Below, piece after piece: positions 54,570 through 63,535 of a stretch of 64,000 bases of DNA. The stretch spans positions 62,001-126,000 of the forward strand of contig NZ_PVUF01000001.1 in NCBI RefSeq assembly GCF_003003215.1, given 5' to 3'. The position numbers were made by a program, and so were the translations under genes. This DNA comes from Tritonibacter scottomollicae. Its GTDB lineage: Bacteria; Pseudomonadota; Alphaproteobacteria; Rhodobacterales; Rhodobacteraceae. The notes under the pieces were generated by a model, which saw only the letters and a list, made by a program, of their open reading frames with translations, did not search any database and was not told where the DNA came from. How positions within the stretch are numbered: the first letter of the stretch is position 1; each line of letters opens with the position of its first letter.

Positions 54570-54787
54570 GGTGATGGCAGGTCTCCTGACTTGCGGGTCG
54601 CTGCGTGCCGGTCCTTCCCGGTCCAACTGGCCGCCTTGGCCTCTGGAACCAGTGGTCATACCGGGTTGCTCGCCGCTTACAGTTGCGGGGGCAGTCATGG
54701 ACTTGGGTCTGGGTCTGTTACCCGTCGCCTCACCATGTTCCCTTTTCATTCCAAACAGCCAAAGCGGGCCGGTTGGAAACCATCACC
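54570..54787 (-). ncRNA. Cobalamin (AdoCbl-type) riboswitch
   Basis: Read on the minus strand, in order: P1 strand GGTGATGG (54780-54787), AAAAGGGAACATGGTG (54731-54746), CTGCCCCCGCAACTGTAAGC (near 54675-54695), CCACTGG, CCGGGAAGG, GACCCGCAAGTCAGGAGACC and the B12 box AGTCAGGAGACCTGCC (54577-54592), closing with CCATCACC (54570-54577), which pairs perfectly with the 5' P1 strand. These are the conserved blocks of the class I cobalamin riboswitch. Only the DUF1636 gene lies downstream. Confidence 0.93.
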
Positions 54788-54890
54788 AATATGGGTAGCG
54801 AGCTGCCCGCCGAGTCGTCAACGATGTTATCGCTGCAGCTGCATAATACTCGCACGCAGGCGGGCGAGAGATACGGCGGGGTCTTCTAAA

Positions 54891-54921
54891 CACAAAACCC
54901 CGCCAATGGCGGGGTTTTGTG
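54891..54921 (-). terminator. Terminator of SRP RNA
   Basis: CACAAAACCCCGCC (54891-54904) and GGCGGGGTTTTGTG (54908-54921) form a perfect 14-bp stem with AAT loop; on the minus strand the stem ends in GGGGTTTTGTG, right after the SRP RNA. Confidence 0.88.
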
Positions 54922-54925
54922 AAGT

Positions 54926-55020
54926 GAGAGGTTGGACATCGACCCAAGCGGGGCTCGTTGTGGCTGCTTCCTTCCGGACCTGACCAGGTTGGCGAGGCGC
55001 TTGCCCGCGCCAACCCCTCG
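54926..55020 (-). ncRNA. ffs: Signal recognition particle RNA (small bacterial type)
   Basis: On the minus strand GAGGGGTTGGCGCGGGC opens the helix, GGTCAGGTCCGGAAGGAAGC is the conserved symmetric-loop and GGAA tetraloop region (near 54960-54990), and CCAACCTCTC closes it. The length is about 95 bases, the alphaproteobacterial 4.5S form. Ends are estimated from pairing. It scaffolds Ffh and its receptor in co-translational targeting. Confidence 0.94.
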
Positions 55021-55095
55021 AATCTCGATATAGGGAAATGATGGAATGATGACAACCCGGCGCCGTGGGATTCCTGACAGGTCTGCCGTGTCCGT

Positions 55096-56994
55096 TCAGA
55101 GATCCAGGGTCAGCGATAGGAAGCCGCTTTCCATCGCCGTGGCGCTGGCGGCGACGTGGTCCGGCAACTCGTAGAGGAAACTGCGTGCGCCGGGGCCGGT
55201 GATTGCGACCGCCTGCACCCCTAGGTCAGGACGGAGCTGCCAGGGGTAGGAAAGTGTTGCCAGCGGGTCCTTTTGCACTGCACCGGTCACATAGGCCGTG
55301 ACCGCATCCCGGATCATCATCGGCGCAAGTTGCAAGGTCGGAGCGTCCTCCAGCATGCGAAAGTTGCCCCCGCCACTGCTGCGATAGCTGTTGTAGGCAA
55401 CGGCAAACAGTTGGTCCTGTCGCAGGGGTGCCCCATTCCAGCGCAGGTCCCTGACACGTCCCGGCGCATCGCTGACCGGTCGCCCGTCCGCATCAAAACG
55501 CGTGGGGGCGGTTGGGTCGATCTCATACTCCAGCCCAAAAATCACATCGAAATTATGTCCCGCACGATCCGGGTTGGCCAGCAGGGCCCCTGGCATATCC
55601 GGGGTGAGCTGATTGAACAGCCCGGCTGACATTTCCAGCCAGTCCGTCAGCTGGGCACCGCTGACAATCACGCAGCGCAGCTCGTTCGGGTAGATATAAA
55701 TGTCGGCGACATGGCGTCGGGACACCTTGCCAGCTGGCACATGCGTGTAGTTAAGCGGCCCGGCCCGCCCGCCGAATTTCGCCGGTGCCACAGCGGAAAG
55801 AAGCGGCAGCTCAGCATGCGGTGAAGCTTCGAGAAATGGGCGAACCGCAGCGGCCTGCGCTTGTGCCGTCAACGCCAGAGCCCGATCCTCTCCAAAGAAG
55901 GTGAAGTAGGAATGATGCGGCTTTGACAAGGTGCCAACCGGGGTTGCCATATCGGCGCGGGTGCGGGTGTGCGCCGTGGCAAGGCCTGCGACCATCTCTG
56001 GCGCTTCGGGCACGAGCGGCTGCAGACCTTTTGACGAACGGGTGCTCACCGCGCGCAGGTCACAGGTCGCATGCTGCACCTGCCAGCCGTCCGCGGTCTG
56101 CTCCAGAAACAGATCCACCACGCCGAGGTGAGAGCCGCTGGAGCCGGGCATCACAACAGGCACGCCCAAGCCGTCCTCGGAACCATTGGCCGAAGGCAGC
56201 AGCAGATGCGTGTGCCCGCCGACCGCAGCATCGAGGCCTGGCAAGTGCGAGAGCGGGCGCAGGGCGTTCTCCATCCCGGGCGCGGCCTGGGCTGCCGCAA
56301 GCCCGGTATGCGCCAAGGCGATCACCACGTCAGCGCCCGCTGAACGAAGCGTTGCGATGGCAGCCCGGGCGCTGTCGACCATATCGTCGATGCGCACACG
56401 CCCTGCGAGGTGGTCGGCATCCCACAACAGGGTTTGCGGCGGCAGGACGGAGAACAGGCCGACGCGCACCTCGGGCGCATCCGCGGCTGCGCCCGGAATA
56501 CGGCGCGACAGGATCAGGTGCTGTTCCACATGCAATGCAACGTCAGGCGCGCAGGGGTGTACGTTGCTGCAAATCGCAGGGCACGGCAGCGCGCGCAATG
56601 CGCGGTTCAGCGTGTCCAGGCCAAAATTGAACTCGTGATTTCCCAGTCCGACTGCATCATAGCGCAATATATCAAATGCGTGGATGGCAGGCGGAGGTGC
56701 GTCGGGGTTTGCGGCATCAGTTTCCGCCAGTGGTGAGCCCTGAAGCCAATCGCCATTGTCAACAAGCAAGTCGATGCCGCCTTCTGCCGCCACTTCGGCA
56801 CGCGCCTGGGCGATCAGACTTCCAGTCCGGCTCAGACCGATGCCCGGATGAGGGGTGTCCGCATAATAATCATGGCCAAGGAGGTGACTGTGTACATCAG
56901 ACGTCGCAAGCAATCGGAGGCGCGCTGGCACCTCTGTCACGTCTTCATCGGCCCCATTCGTCCCTGTGGGGCCTTGGTCGGATCCAGTCATCAT
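55096..56994 (-). CDS. 5'-nucleotidase / 2',3'-cyclic phosphodiesterase family protein without signal peptide
   Basis: A 632-residue bimetallic phosphoesterase. LLATSDVHSHLLGHDYYADT, LLVDNGDWLQGSPLAE, AVGLGNHEFNFGLD and DAAVGGHTHLLLPS are the calcineurin-like metal motifs; the C-terminal half is the 5'-nucleotidase substrate domain with NSYRSSGGGNFRMLED. This is the CpdB/UshA architecture. Unlike CpdB it shows no signal peptide, and the frame upstream offers none. ATGs at 56994 and 56991 are adjacent; neither has a good ribosome site. It is divergent from nudC. Confidence 0.85.
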   Translation of the reverse strand: MMTGSDQGPTGTNGADEDVTEVPARLRLLATSDVHSHLLGHDYYADTPHPGIGLSRTGSLIAQARAEVAAEGGIDLLVDNGDWLQGSPLAETDAANPDAPPPAIHAFDILRYDAVGLGNHEFNFGLDTLNRALRALPCPAICSNVHPCAPDVALHVEQHLILSRRIPGAAADAPEVRVGLFSVLPPQTLLWDADHLAGRVRIDDMVDSARAAIATLRSAGADVVIALAHTGLAAAQAAPGMENALRPLSHLPGLDAAVGGHTHLLLPSANGSEDGLGVPVVMPGSSGSHLGVVDLFLEQTADGWQVQHATCDLRAVSTRSSKGLQPLVPEAPEMVAGLATAHTRTRADMATPVGTLSKPHHSYFTFFGEDRALALTAQAQAAAVRPFLEASPHAELPLLSAVAPAKFGGRAGPLNYTHVPAGKVSRRHVADIYIYPNELRCVIVSGAQLTDWLEMSAGLFNQLTPDMPGALLANPDRAGHNFDVIFGLEYEIDPTAPTRFDADGRPVSDAPGRVRDLRWNGAPLRQDQLFAVAYNSYRSSGGGNFRMLEDAPTLQLAPMMIRDAVTAYVTGAVQKDPLATLSYPWQLRPDLGVQAVAITGPGARSFLYELPDHVAASATAMESGFLSLTLDL

Positions 56995-57266
56995 GCGCCA
57001 TTCATCGCCAGTCGTCGGCACCGTTTGCCACCATGTCCGGGGCGTTCCGGGGCTTCTCGAATTAGTTAACGCCGAGAAGAGCAGGCTTATGCGTTGCGCG
57101 GAACCCTCACGTCGCGCTTTTTTCGAGTTTTTGTGAAGCGTGGCATTTTTGCTTGAGTCGCTTCGGGGAATGCGGCATCGCCTGTGTAAAACACCGTGTT
57201 GTCGCCGTCGCCCGCATCGAGGCAGGGCGCGAGAACCCGGTGTGACATGCAAACAGCGAGGCAGGT

Positions 57267-58250
57267 ATGAAACGGGCAGAGCAAGTCACATTCGGCGGTA
57301 GCGGCCTGGATCGCGCAGCCCATCTGCGGACCGTTCCCGAAGAGCTGGATCGGATATGGTCGACAGCGGAGGCGTTGGTTGTACTCCTGTGGCGGGGCAA
57401 GCCGCTTTGTCTGCATGATACGGGACAGGATCATGCGGCGGGGTTAGCGTTTCTGCCGACCAGCCACCCGCTGGTGGCGCAGCGGCGGGCAGAGGCGATC
57501 TTTCTCGGACGCGGTGCGCAGGCCGCGGGGTATTTTGCCCTCGATCTGGGAGAATGGGAGCCGGAAGAAACCGACCTGTCTACGCTTGATACGTTTCTCG
57601 ACCCCAGCGAACAGCGTCACCCTGATCTGCCATCGACCCATGTTTTTGCAGAGCTGCGGGCCGTGATGACACGGCTTACACCGCGAGAGGCGGAGCTGGC
57701 GGCGACCGCGAAGGCCTTGCTGGGTTGGCATGCAACACACGGGTTTTGCGCCTGCTGCGGTGCGGCCAGCCGGATCGAGCAAGCCGGGTGGCAGCGTCGG
57801 TGCCCAAGTTGTGGCGCCGCCCATTTCCCGCGCACTGATCCCGTGGTGATCATGCTGATCACGCGGGGGGATCGCGTGTTGCTGGGCCGTTCACCTGGCT
57901 GGCCAGAAGGGATGTATTCGCTTCTGGCAGGTTTCGTCGAGCCGGGGGAGACGCTGGAGGCCGCCGTGCGGCGCGAGGTTCTGGAAGAATCCGGCATTCA
58001 GGTTGGCGACGTCGGGTATCTCGCAAGCCAGCCGTGGGCATTTCCAATGTCATTGATGTTCGGCTGTCACGGCGTTGCCCTGAATGATGAAATCGCCATT
58101 GATCCGTCAGAGATCGAAGATGCGATCTGGTTGACCCGTCAGGAGGTCATGGATGCGATCGCCGGCGACCATCCAAAAGTGCGCGCGCCACGCAAAGGTG
58201 CAATTGCGGGATTTCTATTGGAAAACTGGGTTGCGGACACACTCGGGTAA
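57267..58250 (+). CDS. nudC: NAD+ diphosphatase NudC (NADH pyrophosphatase / deNADding enzyme)
   Basis: A 327-residue protein. The zinc ribbon is HGFCACCGAASRIEQ plus RRCPSCGAAHFPRTDPVVIM; the Nudix box is AGFVEPGETLEAAVRREVLE followed by ESG; SQPWAFPMSLMFGCHGVA matches the NudC signature SQPWPFPxS with Ala for Pro at one site. It hydrolyses NAD(H) and can remove NAD caps from RNA. GAGGCAGGT precedes the ATG at 57267. Confidence 0.93.
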   Translation: MKRAEQVTFGGSGLDRAAHLRTVPEELDRIWSTAEALVVLLWRGKPLCLHDTGQDHAAGLAFLPTSHPLVAQRRAEAIFLGRGAQAAGYFALDLGEWEPEETDLSTLDTFLDPSEQRHPDLPSTHVFAELRAVMTRLTPREAELAATAKALLGWHATHGFCACCGAASRIEQAGWQRRCPSCGAAHFPRTDPVVIMLITRGDRVLLGRSPGWPEGMYSLLAGFVEPGETLEAAVRREVLEESGIQVGDVGYLASQPWAFPMSLMFGCHGVALNDEIAIDPSEIEDAIWLTRQEVMDAIAGDHPKVRAPRKGAIAGFLLENWVADTLG

Positions 58251-58320
58251 CCGACATAGTTTAGGAATGTCCGGCGGTCGCACTTGCGGCTGGTTGTAAC
58301 GTTACGGAGCTCCATCGCTT

Positions 58321-58788
58321 ATGCATTTCGAAACCAAAGAAGACACAGATTGCCCGATCCAGGATCTGTTCGTGGCAATTTCGGATTTTGAAAGCTTCGA
58401 ACGCTCCGCGATTCGGCGTGGTGTTGATGTGCAACGCCATGGCGACACTGCGGCGCCACGCGACGGGTTGTACTGGGATGTCACTTTTAACTTTCGCGGG
58501 TCAGAACGCCGGGTACGGATTGATGTCGCCGACTACGACGTTCCAAACACGATTTCCTTTGCAGCGGTCGGGAACGGCATGAGCGGTGATCTGAAGGTGG
58601 ACTTGATGGCGCTGTCTGCGCAACGGACGCGGATGACCGTCCGGGTGGATCTTAAGCCCAAGACCCTGGCGGCACGTCTGCTGCTGCAATCGCTAAAACT
58701 GGCGCGTAATAAGCTGAACCGCAAATTCCGCACGCGCGTGGCCGAATTTGCAAGGCAGACCGAAGAGCGTCTGACCCGATCTGCTTGA
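58321..58788 (+). CDS. SRPBCC family protein
   Basis: A 155-residue protein with the START/SRPBCC helix-grip pattern: MHFETKEDTDCPIQDLFVAI, then SDFESFERSAIRRGVDVQRH, alternating beta strands and a long C-terminal helix (LLLQSLKLARNKLNRKFRTR). It resembles the uncharacterised alphaproteobacterial SRPBCC group. Hydrophobic ligand binding is inferred from fold only. It is 70 bases after nudC in the same direction, with a GTAACGTTAC palindrome (58296-58305) in the gap. Confidence 0.78.
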   Translation: MHFETKEDTDCPIQDLFVAISDFESFERSAIRRGVDVQRHGDTAAPRDGLYWDVTFNFRGSERRVRIDVADYDVPNTISFAAVGNGMSGDLKVDLMALSAQRTRMTVRVDLKPKTLAARLLLQSLKLARNKLNRKFRTRVAEFARQTEERLTRSA

Positions 58789-59008
58789 TGTGCAAAAGAA
58801 AACACCTGGACCAGCAGGGCCGCCTGCGCTTGGACCGATCAGTATATTTGTGAGAGCAAACCTCGGGGCTCTGACCCTAGGCAAGTTTGGGGCAGAAAAA
58901 GACTATATTTGTATGCATTTTTTACGCCTTTCCACAACCGATTAGAACATTTGTTAAGGAGCGTACCTCAGGGTCGGAGCATGGACGGCACGGCCTGAGG
59001 AAATACAA

Positions 59009-61072
59009 ATGTACCGCTTGTTGGACTGCATCACGCAGGAACACCACTATGGTCTTGTCGCGGTCGCGGCCCTGATCTGTATCGTCGGCTCGGCCCTGTC
59101 CGCGCATATGTCAACACGGTTGACCCAATGGACCGGAAAACGGCGTCTGGTGCAGCTGCCCTTGGCCGGTTTGGTCACTGGTGCCACAATCTGGTCGACC
59201 CACTTCATCGCGATGCTGGCCTATGAGCCCGGCTATGACCACGCATATGAGCCGGTACTGACCGGGGTGTCGCTTCTGGTCGGAGTGCTTGGCTCGCTAG
59301 CCGCCAACGCGGGGCTCGCCTTCGCGCGCGGTGCGGTTGGACCGATCTTGGCGGGCGCGATTTTCGGGCTGACAGTCTCGGCGATGCACTACGTGGGGAT
59401 GCAGGCCTATCAGCTGCCCGGCACCATCGACTGGCGCTTGGGAACCGTCGTGGTGTCAGTGCTTCTGGGCATCGGGTTCGGGGCGGCGTCCTATTGGGGG
59501 ATCGCCAGACAGCGGAGCGGACTGCGCGGGCGGATTTTGCCTGCGCTGCTGATGTGCGTTGCGATCTGCCTCATGCATTTCACCGGCATGAGCGCGATCG
59601 AAATACGCCTGGATTCTGCTGTCGAGGTGCCGCCAAAGGCCATGTCTGAAGCGGCAATGGCGATGCTTATCTTCGGGGTCACCGGGATCATCCTGCTAAT
59701 TGCGGTCGCCTCCGCCAGCATCGAGGTGAATATGGAGGACGAGACCCGCAATCAGCTGCAACTTGCGGCGATGCATGATCCGCTGACCGGCTTGCGCAAT
59801 CGCATGTGGCTTACCCGCAGGCTGGAAGCCCTCAAACTCCGGCTGAACGAGAACGAAGTCGCACGGGTTGCCATCATGACCATCGATCTCGACCTCTTTA
59901 AGGAGGTGAATGATGTCTATGGCCATGCTGTTGGCGATACCGTGCTGATGCAGGTCTCGCAACGCCTGACCCGGCAGCTGAGCGAGGGGGAATATCTTAC
60001 CCGAATTGGGGGCGACGAGTTTGTGGCCATAAAAGAGGGCTTTCGCCGTATCGAAGAGGTGCTGAGCTTTGCCGAGCGTCTGCATGCTGAGATCATCGAG
60101 CCGATTGATCTTGAGGAGGTCTCGCTGCGGGTTGGTGCGTCCATCGGAATCGCCACGACGCTGGAGGATGGCCGCGATCCCGAAGGTTTGCTGTATAAGT
60201 CCGATGTCGCCATGTATCGGGCCAAATCAGAACCGGACACGCCCATCTGCACGTTCAACGCAGAGATGGATCGCAGTAGTCGTGAAAAGACCCAGATGGT
60301 GCATGATCTACGTCTGGCACTTCAGGGGGATGAATTCGAGCTGGTCTATCAGCTGCAGAATGCGCTTGAGACGTTGGCGCCCGTTGGGTTCGAGGTGCTG
60401 CTGCGCTGGAACCACCCGGTGCGTGGTCGGATTTCGCCGGATGAGTTTATTCCGGTCGCAGAAGAAACCGGGCTTATTCGCGATATCGGCCGATGGGTGC
60501 TGCGCGAAGCCTGCCGTGAAGCCGCCAATTGGAGTCGCCCCTTCAGCGTTGCCGTGAACGTGGCGCCACAACAATTGGTGCAGCCGTCCTTCATCGAGGA
60601 CGTGATGGATATCCTGATGGAAACCGGCGTCAGCGCAGAGCGGCTGGAACTGGAGATCACGGAGGCCAGTATCATCGACGATCAGGCGCATACCCTAAAG
60701 GTCATGCACAAGCTCAAGGCGCTTGGTATCCGTATCGCCATGGATGATTTCGGCACAGGGTATTCATCGCTTGCCACGTTGCAGGCCTTCCCGTTCGACA
60801 AGATCAAAATCGACCGCAGCTTTGTGCAGGATGTGCACAAGGATGCCCAGCGGGCCGCTATCGTACGCTCAACCCTGCTTCTTGGCGCGGCGCTGGACAT
60901 TCCGGTGCTCGCCGAAGGGGTCGAGGTCGAAGACGAGCTGCACTTCTTGCGCGGCGAAAGCTGCGCCTCTGTGCAGGGCTTTTACTTTGGTCAGCCGATG
61001 ACACGTGATGATATGCGTTTGATCGCCTGCGAGCAGAATGAGGATACTGAGACGGCGACGCATGTGGCCTGA
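59009..61072 (+). CDS. MHYT-GGDEF-EAL cyclic-di-GMP enzyme
   Basis: A 687-residue membrane protein. Residues about 10-240 are an MHYT sensor with seven helices and the motif copies THFIAM, MHYVGM and MHFTGM, proposed to bind a metal and sense a diatomic gas. The GGDEF domain has TRIGGDEF intact, and the EAL domain has GFEVLLRW (EVL variant), NVAPQQ, LEITEA, DDFGTGYSSL, KIDRSFV and AEGVE. Both domains look catalytically competent, so it may make or degrade c-di-GMP. The start at 59009 has GAGGAA upstream. It is monocistronic. Confidence 0.92.
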   Translation: MYRLLDCITQEHHYGLVAVAALICIVGSALSAHMSTRLTQWTGKRRLVQLPLAGLVTGATIWSTHFIAMLAYEPGYDHAYEPVLTGVSLLVGVLGSLAANAGLAFARGAVGPILAGAIFGLTVSAMHYVGMQAYQLPGTIDWRLGTVVVSVLLGIGFGAASYWGIARQRSGLRGRILPALLMCVAICLMHFTGMSAIEIRLDSAVEVPPKAMSEAAMAMLIFGVTGIILLIAVASASIEVNMEDETRNQLQLAAMHDPLTGLRNRMWLTRRLEALKLRLNENEVARVAIMTIDLDLFKEVNDVYGHAVGDTVLMQVSQRLTRQLSEGEYLTRIGGDEFVAIKEGFRRIEEVLSFAERLHAEIIEPIDLEEVSLRVGASIGIATTLEDGRDPEGLLYKSDVAMYRAKSEPDTPICTFNAEMDRSSREKTQMVHDLRLALQGDEFELVYQLQNALETLAPVGFEVLLRWNHPVRGRISPDEFIPVAEETGLIRDIGRWVLREACREAANWSRPFSVAVNVAPQQLVQPSFIEDVMDILMETGVSAERLELEITEASIIDDQAHTLKVMHKLKALGIRIAMDDFGTGYSSLATLQAFPFDKIKIDRSFVQDVHKDAQRAAIVRSTLLLGAALDIPVLAEGVEVEDELHFLRGESCASVQGFYFGQPMTRDDMRLIACEQNEDTETATHVA

Positions 61073-61263
61073 CGCCTTTGTTTAAGAGGAAATCGGGCCT
61101 GATCTGAATGTGGCTTGGTCTTCACATCCTGTCCACATCCGGCATGCGCGGTTGCGCCAGGCTGGCGGGAGACCTGCGCTCTGAAATTGGGCCGCGCGCG
61201 GGCCTCCTGCGTCGTTGCAGATCGCACTCACAAGAGCCGATGTCACTGAGGGTGCGGCGCGCG

Positions 61264-61947
61264 CTACAGGACCGTCAGTCCAAGTTGGCCCAGCAGATCA
61301 GCGGCCTGTCGCTTTGAGATCACGGCCCCTGCGAAACGTCGGGCATCCGTGAGCTTTACACCACCCAGATCGGCGCCGCGCAGGTCGGCACCCTCGAACC
61401 GGCACTCAGGCAGATGGGCATCGCGCAGCGAACTTGCCTCGAAAACAGCATCACGGAAGTCACAGCCTCTCAGGTCGGCCTCCGTGAAATCCACGTCCTT
61501 CAAGGTTGTTTTCCGAAAGGACAGCTTCGGCAGGATCGCAAATCGCAATAGCACCGCTTCCAGCTGAAGCCCGAGCGTACGTGCATCGGTGAAGTCCGCG
61601 CCTGTCATCTTGCATTGGCGCAGTCCGGCAGAGGTCAGCGTCGCTCCTCTGAAGTCCGTGTTGCTGAAATCTCCGCCTTCGATTTCGGCCTCCTGCAGGG
61701 AAGCGTCGATAAAGCTGCTGCCACCAGCCCGGCAGTTGACGAAACCGGCCTCCTCAAGCTGTGCGCCATTGAAGGACGCTCGGCTTAGGTTGCATCGCAC
61801 GAACTGCCAGCCGGAGCATTCAAGCCGCGCCAGATCAAGTTCGGAGAGATCACAGTCTTCGAGACGCGCGACCTCGCCGGTCTCTACGATGCGCTCCAGG
61901 TCGGACCGTCGGAGATTCTGATTGGAGACTGTCGTTTCGGTTACCAT
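61264..61947 (-). CDS. Pentapeptide-repeat protein, Qnr-like architecture
   Basis: A 227-residue right-handed quadrilateral beta-helix protein with pentapeptide repeats of the A(D/N)LxX type, for example DLSELDLARLECSGWQFVRC, FRGATLTSAGLRQCKMTGAD and DFTEADLRGCDFRDAVFEAS. A non-repeat interruption (LEAVLLRFAILPKLSFRKTT) and a C-terminal helix GAVISKRQAADLLGQLGLTVL follow. Size, interruption and C-terminal helix resemble Qnr/MfpA DNA-mimic proteins that protect gyrase. Function here is inferred only. It is convergent with the c-di-GMP gene and 63 bases from pheA on the same strand. Confidence 0.82.
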   Translation of the reverse strand: MVTETTVSNQNLRRSDLERIVETGEVARLEDCDLSELDLARLECSGWQFVRCNLSRASFNGAQLEEAGFVNCRAGGSSFIDASLQEAEIEGGDFSNTDFRGATLTSAGLRQCKMTGADFTDARTLGLQLEAVLLRFAILPKLSFRKTTLKDVDFTEADLRGCDFRDAVFEASSLRDAHLPECRFEGADLRGADLGGVKLTDARRFAGAVISKRQAADLLGQLGLTVL

Positions 61948-62010
61948 GTCATGCCTAACAGCTCTACCGCGCCGATTGGATTTGCCGCCCCATATCTGGA
62001 GGCAATCCGG

Positions 62011-62841
62011 TCAACGGATCTGATCGGCAGGGTAGACGCCAAGAACCTCTATGTTGGTGGTGAAATAGGCCAGTTCATCCATCGCACGCTTGACGTTCTC
62101 GTCCTCTGGATGGCCGTCAATGTCGGCGTAGAACTGTGTCGCTGTGAAAGAGCCGCCGACCATATAGCTTTCCAGCTTGGTCATGTTGACGCCATTTGTC
62201 GCAAAACCGCCCATGGCCTTGTACAGAGCGGCGGGAATGTTGCGGACCTGAAAGACAAAGCTGGTGATCATGCCCTTGTCGCCACGTCGACTGAGATCAG
62301 CTGTGCGGGACATTGTCAGAAAGCGCGTGGTGTTGTTGCCCTGATCCTCGATGTGGCGCGCCAACACGTTGAGGCCGTAGATTTCGCCCGCCAACTCCGA
62401 AGCCAGCGCGGCATGGGTCACATCGGCGCGTTCAGAGACTTCGCGCGCGGCACGGGCGTTGTCGGGACTGACCCGACCGCGAATGTCATGCTCGCGCAAG
62501 AAACCCGCGCATTGCGGTAGCAGGACCAGATGGGAATGGGCTTCCTTGATATCCTCCAGCGTCGCACCGGGCACGCCAAGCAGGTTGATGTGAACCCGCA
62601 CGAAAGCCTCATCAATGATCCTCAACCCGGAATGCGGCAACAGCCGGTGAATATCCGCAACCCGCCCATATGTGGTGTTTTCCACCGGAAGCATCGCAAG
62701 TTCCGCTTCGCCGGAGCGGACAGCATTTATCGCATCCTCGAAACCACGGCAGGGCAGCACCTCCATATCGGGGCGCTTGTTGCGGCAGGCTTCGTGGCTA
62801 TAGGAACCAAGTTCGCCTTGGATCGCGATTTTCTGTCTCAT
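62011..62841 (-). CDS. pheA: Prephenate dehydratase
   Basis: A 276-residue monofunctional prephenate dehydratase. IAIQGELGSYSHEACRNKRP opens the PDT domain, ELAMLPVENTTYGRVADIHR and the catalytic T-R-F in GNNTTRFLTMSR follow, and the C-terminal ACT domain contains TSFVFQVRNIPAALYKAMGG and FYADIDGHPEDENVKRAMDE. It makes phenylpyruvate in phenylalanine biosynthesis; the ACT domain gives feedback control by phenylalanine, although the canonical ESRP is LESYM here. It is divergent from the cytochrome c gene. Confidence 0.94.
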   Translation of the reverse strand: MRQKIAIQGELGSYSHEACRNKRPDMEVLPCRGFEDAINAVRSGEAELAMLPVENTTYGRVADIHRLLPHSGLRIIDEAFVRVHINLLGVPGATLEDIKEAHSHLVLLPQCAGFLREHDIRGRVSPDNARAAREVSERADVTHAALASELAGEIYGLNVLARHIEDQGNNTTRFLTMSRTADLSRRGDKGMITSFVFQVRNIPAALYKAMGGFATNGVNMTKLESYMVGGSFTATQFYADIDGHPEDENVKRAMDELAYFTTNIEVLGVYPADQIR

Positions 62842-62961
62842 GGTTGCGTCATCTTTGCAAAAACTTGAGGAAATGGTCGTTTAGTCGCGGTGTCTATACC
62901 TTGCCAGTTGTCAGGGGAACCCTTACACAGCCTGCAAGACAGCTGAAATGGACTCGCTATC

Positions 62962-63462
62962 ATGTTTGACACGATGACACTCACCAAAGCGACTGCAGGC
63001 TTTTGCGGCGCGTTCCTTGTGTTCCTCTTGGGCAAATGGGTTGCCGAGGAGCTTTACCACGTTGAAGCACACGGCGAGGCGTCCTACGTCATCGAAGTGG
63101 CCGATGCTGGCGCTGCGAGCGACGAACCCGAAGTGGACTTTGCAACGCTGATGGCTGAGGCAGATGTCGACAAGGGTTCCAAAGTGTTCCGCAAGTGCTC
63201 GGCGTGCCACAAGGTTGATGGCACCGACGCAACGGGTCCGCATCTTGACGGAGTCGTCGGCCGCGACATCGCGTCGATCGGTGGATTTAGCTATTCTGGC
63301 GCTCTGGCCGGGCTCGAGGGAGCTTGGACTCCAGAAGAGCTGAACGAATTCCTGACCAAGCCTTCGGCCTATGCCTCCGGCACAACCATGTCCTTTGCAG
63401 GCCTGAAGAAAGTTGGTGATCGGGTAGACCTGATTGCTTACCTTGAAAGCCTGGGGAACTGA
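62962..63462 (+). CDS. Membrane-anchored cytochrome c (CycM/cytochrome c552 type)
   Basis: A 166-residue monoheme cytochrome. An uncleaved N-terminal helix (residues about 10-30, FCGAFLVFLLGKWVAEELYH) anchors it, an acidic linker follows, and the class I c-type domain has C79-S-A-C82-H83, with Met143 in SGTTMSFAGLKK as the distal ligand. Such proteins (CycM, c552, c_y) carry electrons from the bc1 complex to cytochrome oxidase. A terminator follows 43 bases after the stop. Confidence 0.92.
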   Translation: MFDTMTLTKATAGFCGAFLVFLLGKWVAEELYHVEAHGEASYVIEVADAGAASDEPEVDFATLMAEADVDKGSKVFRKCSACHKVDGTDATGPHLDGVVGRDIASIGGFSYSGALAGLEGAWTPEELNEFLTKPSAYASGTTMSFAGLKKVGDRVDLIAYLESLGN

Positions 63463-63504
63463 TCGGATCAGTCTCTAACCCAGTCAGAATATTCCGATAT
63501 TCTC

Positions 63505-63535
63505 AAAAGGCCGCAGCTTCTGCTGTGGCCTTTTT
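63505..63535 (+). terminator. Rho-independent terminator of the cytochrome c gene
   Basis: AAAAGGCCGCAGC pairs with GCTGTGGCCTTTT (one G-U) around TTCT, ending in TTTTT. A weaker 10-bp inverted repeat, CACCACCCAA/TTGGGTGGTG, lies at 63561-63570 and 63593-63602. Confidence 0.88.
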
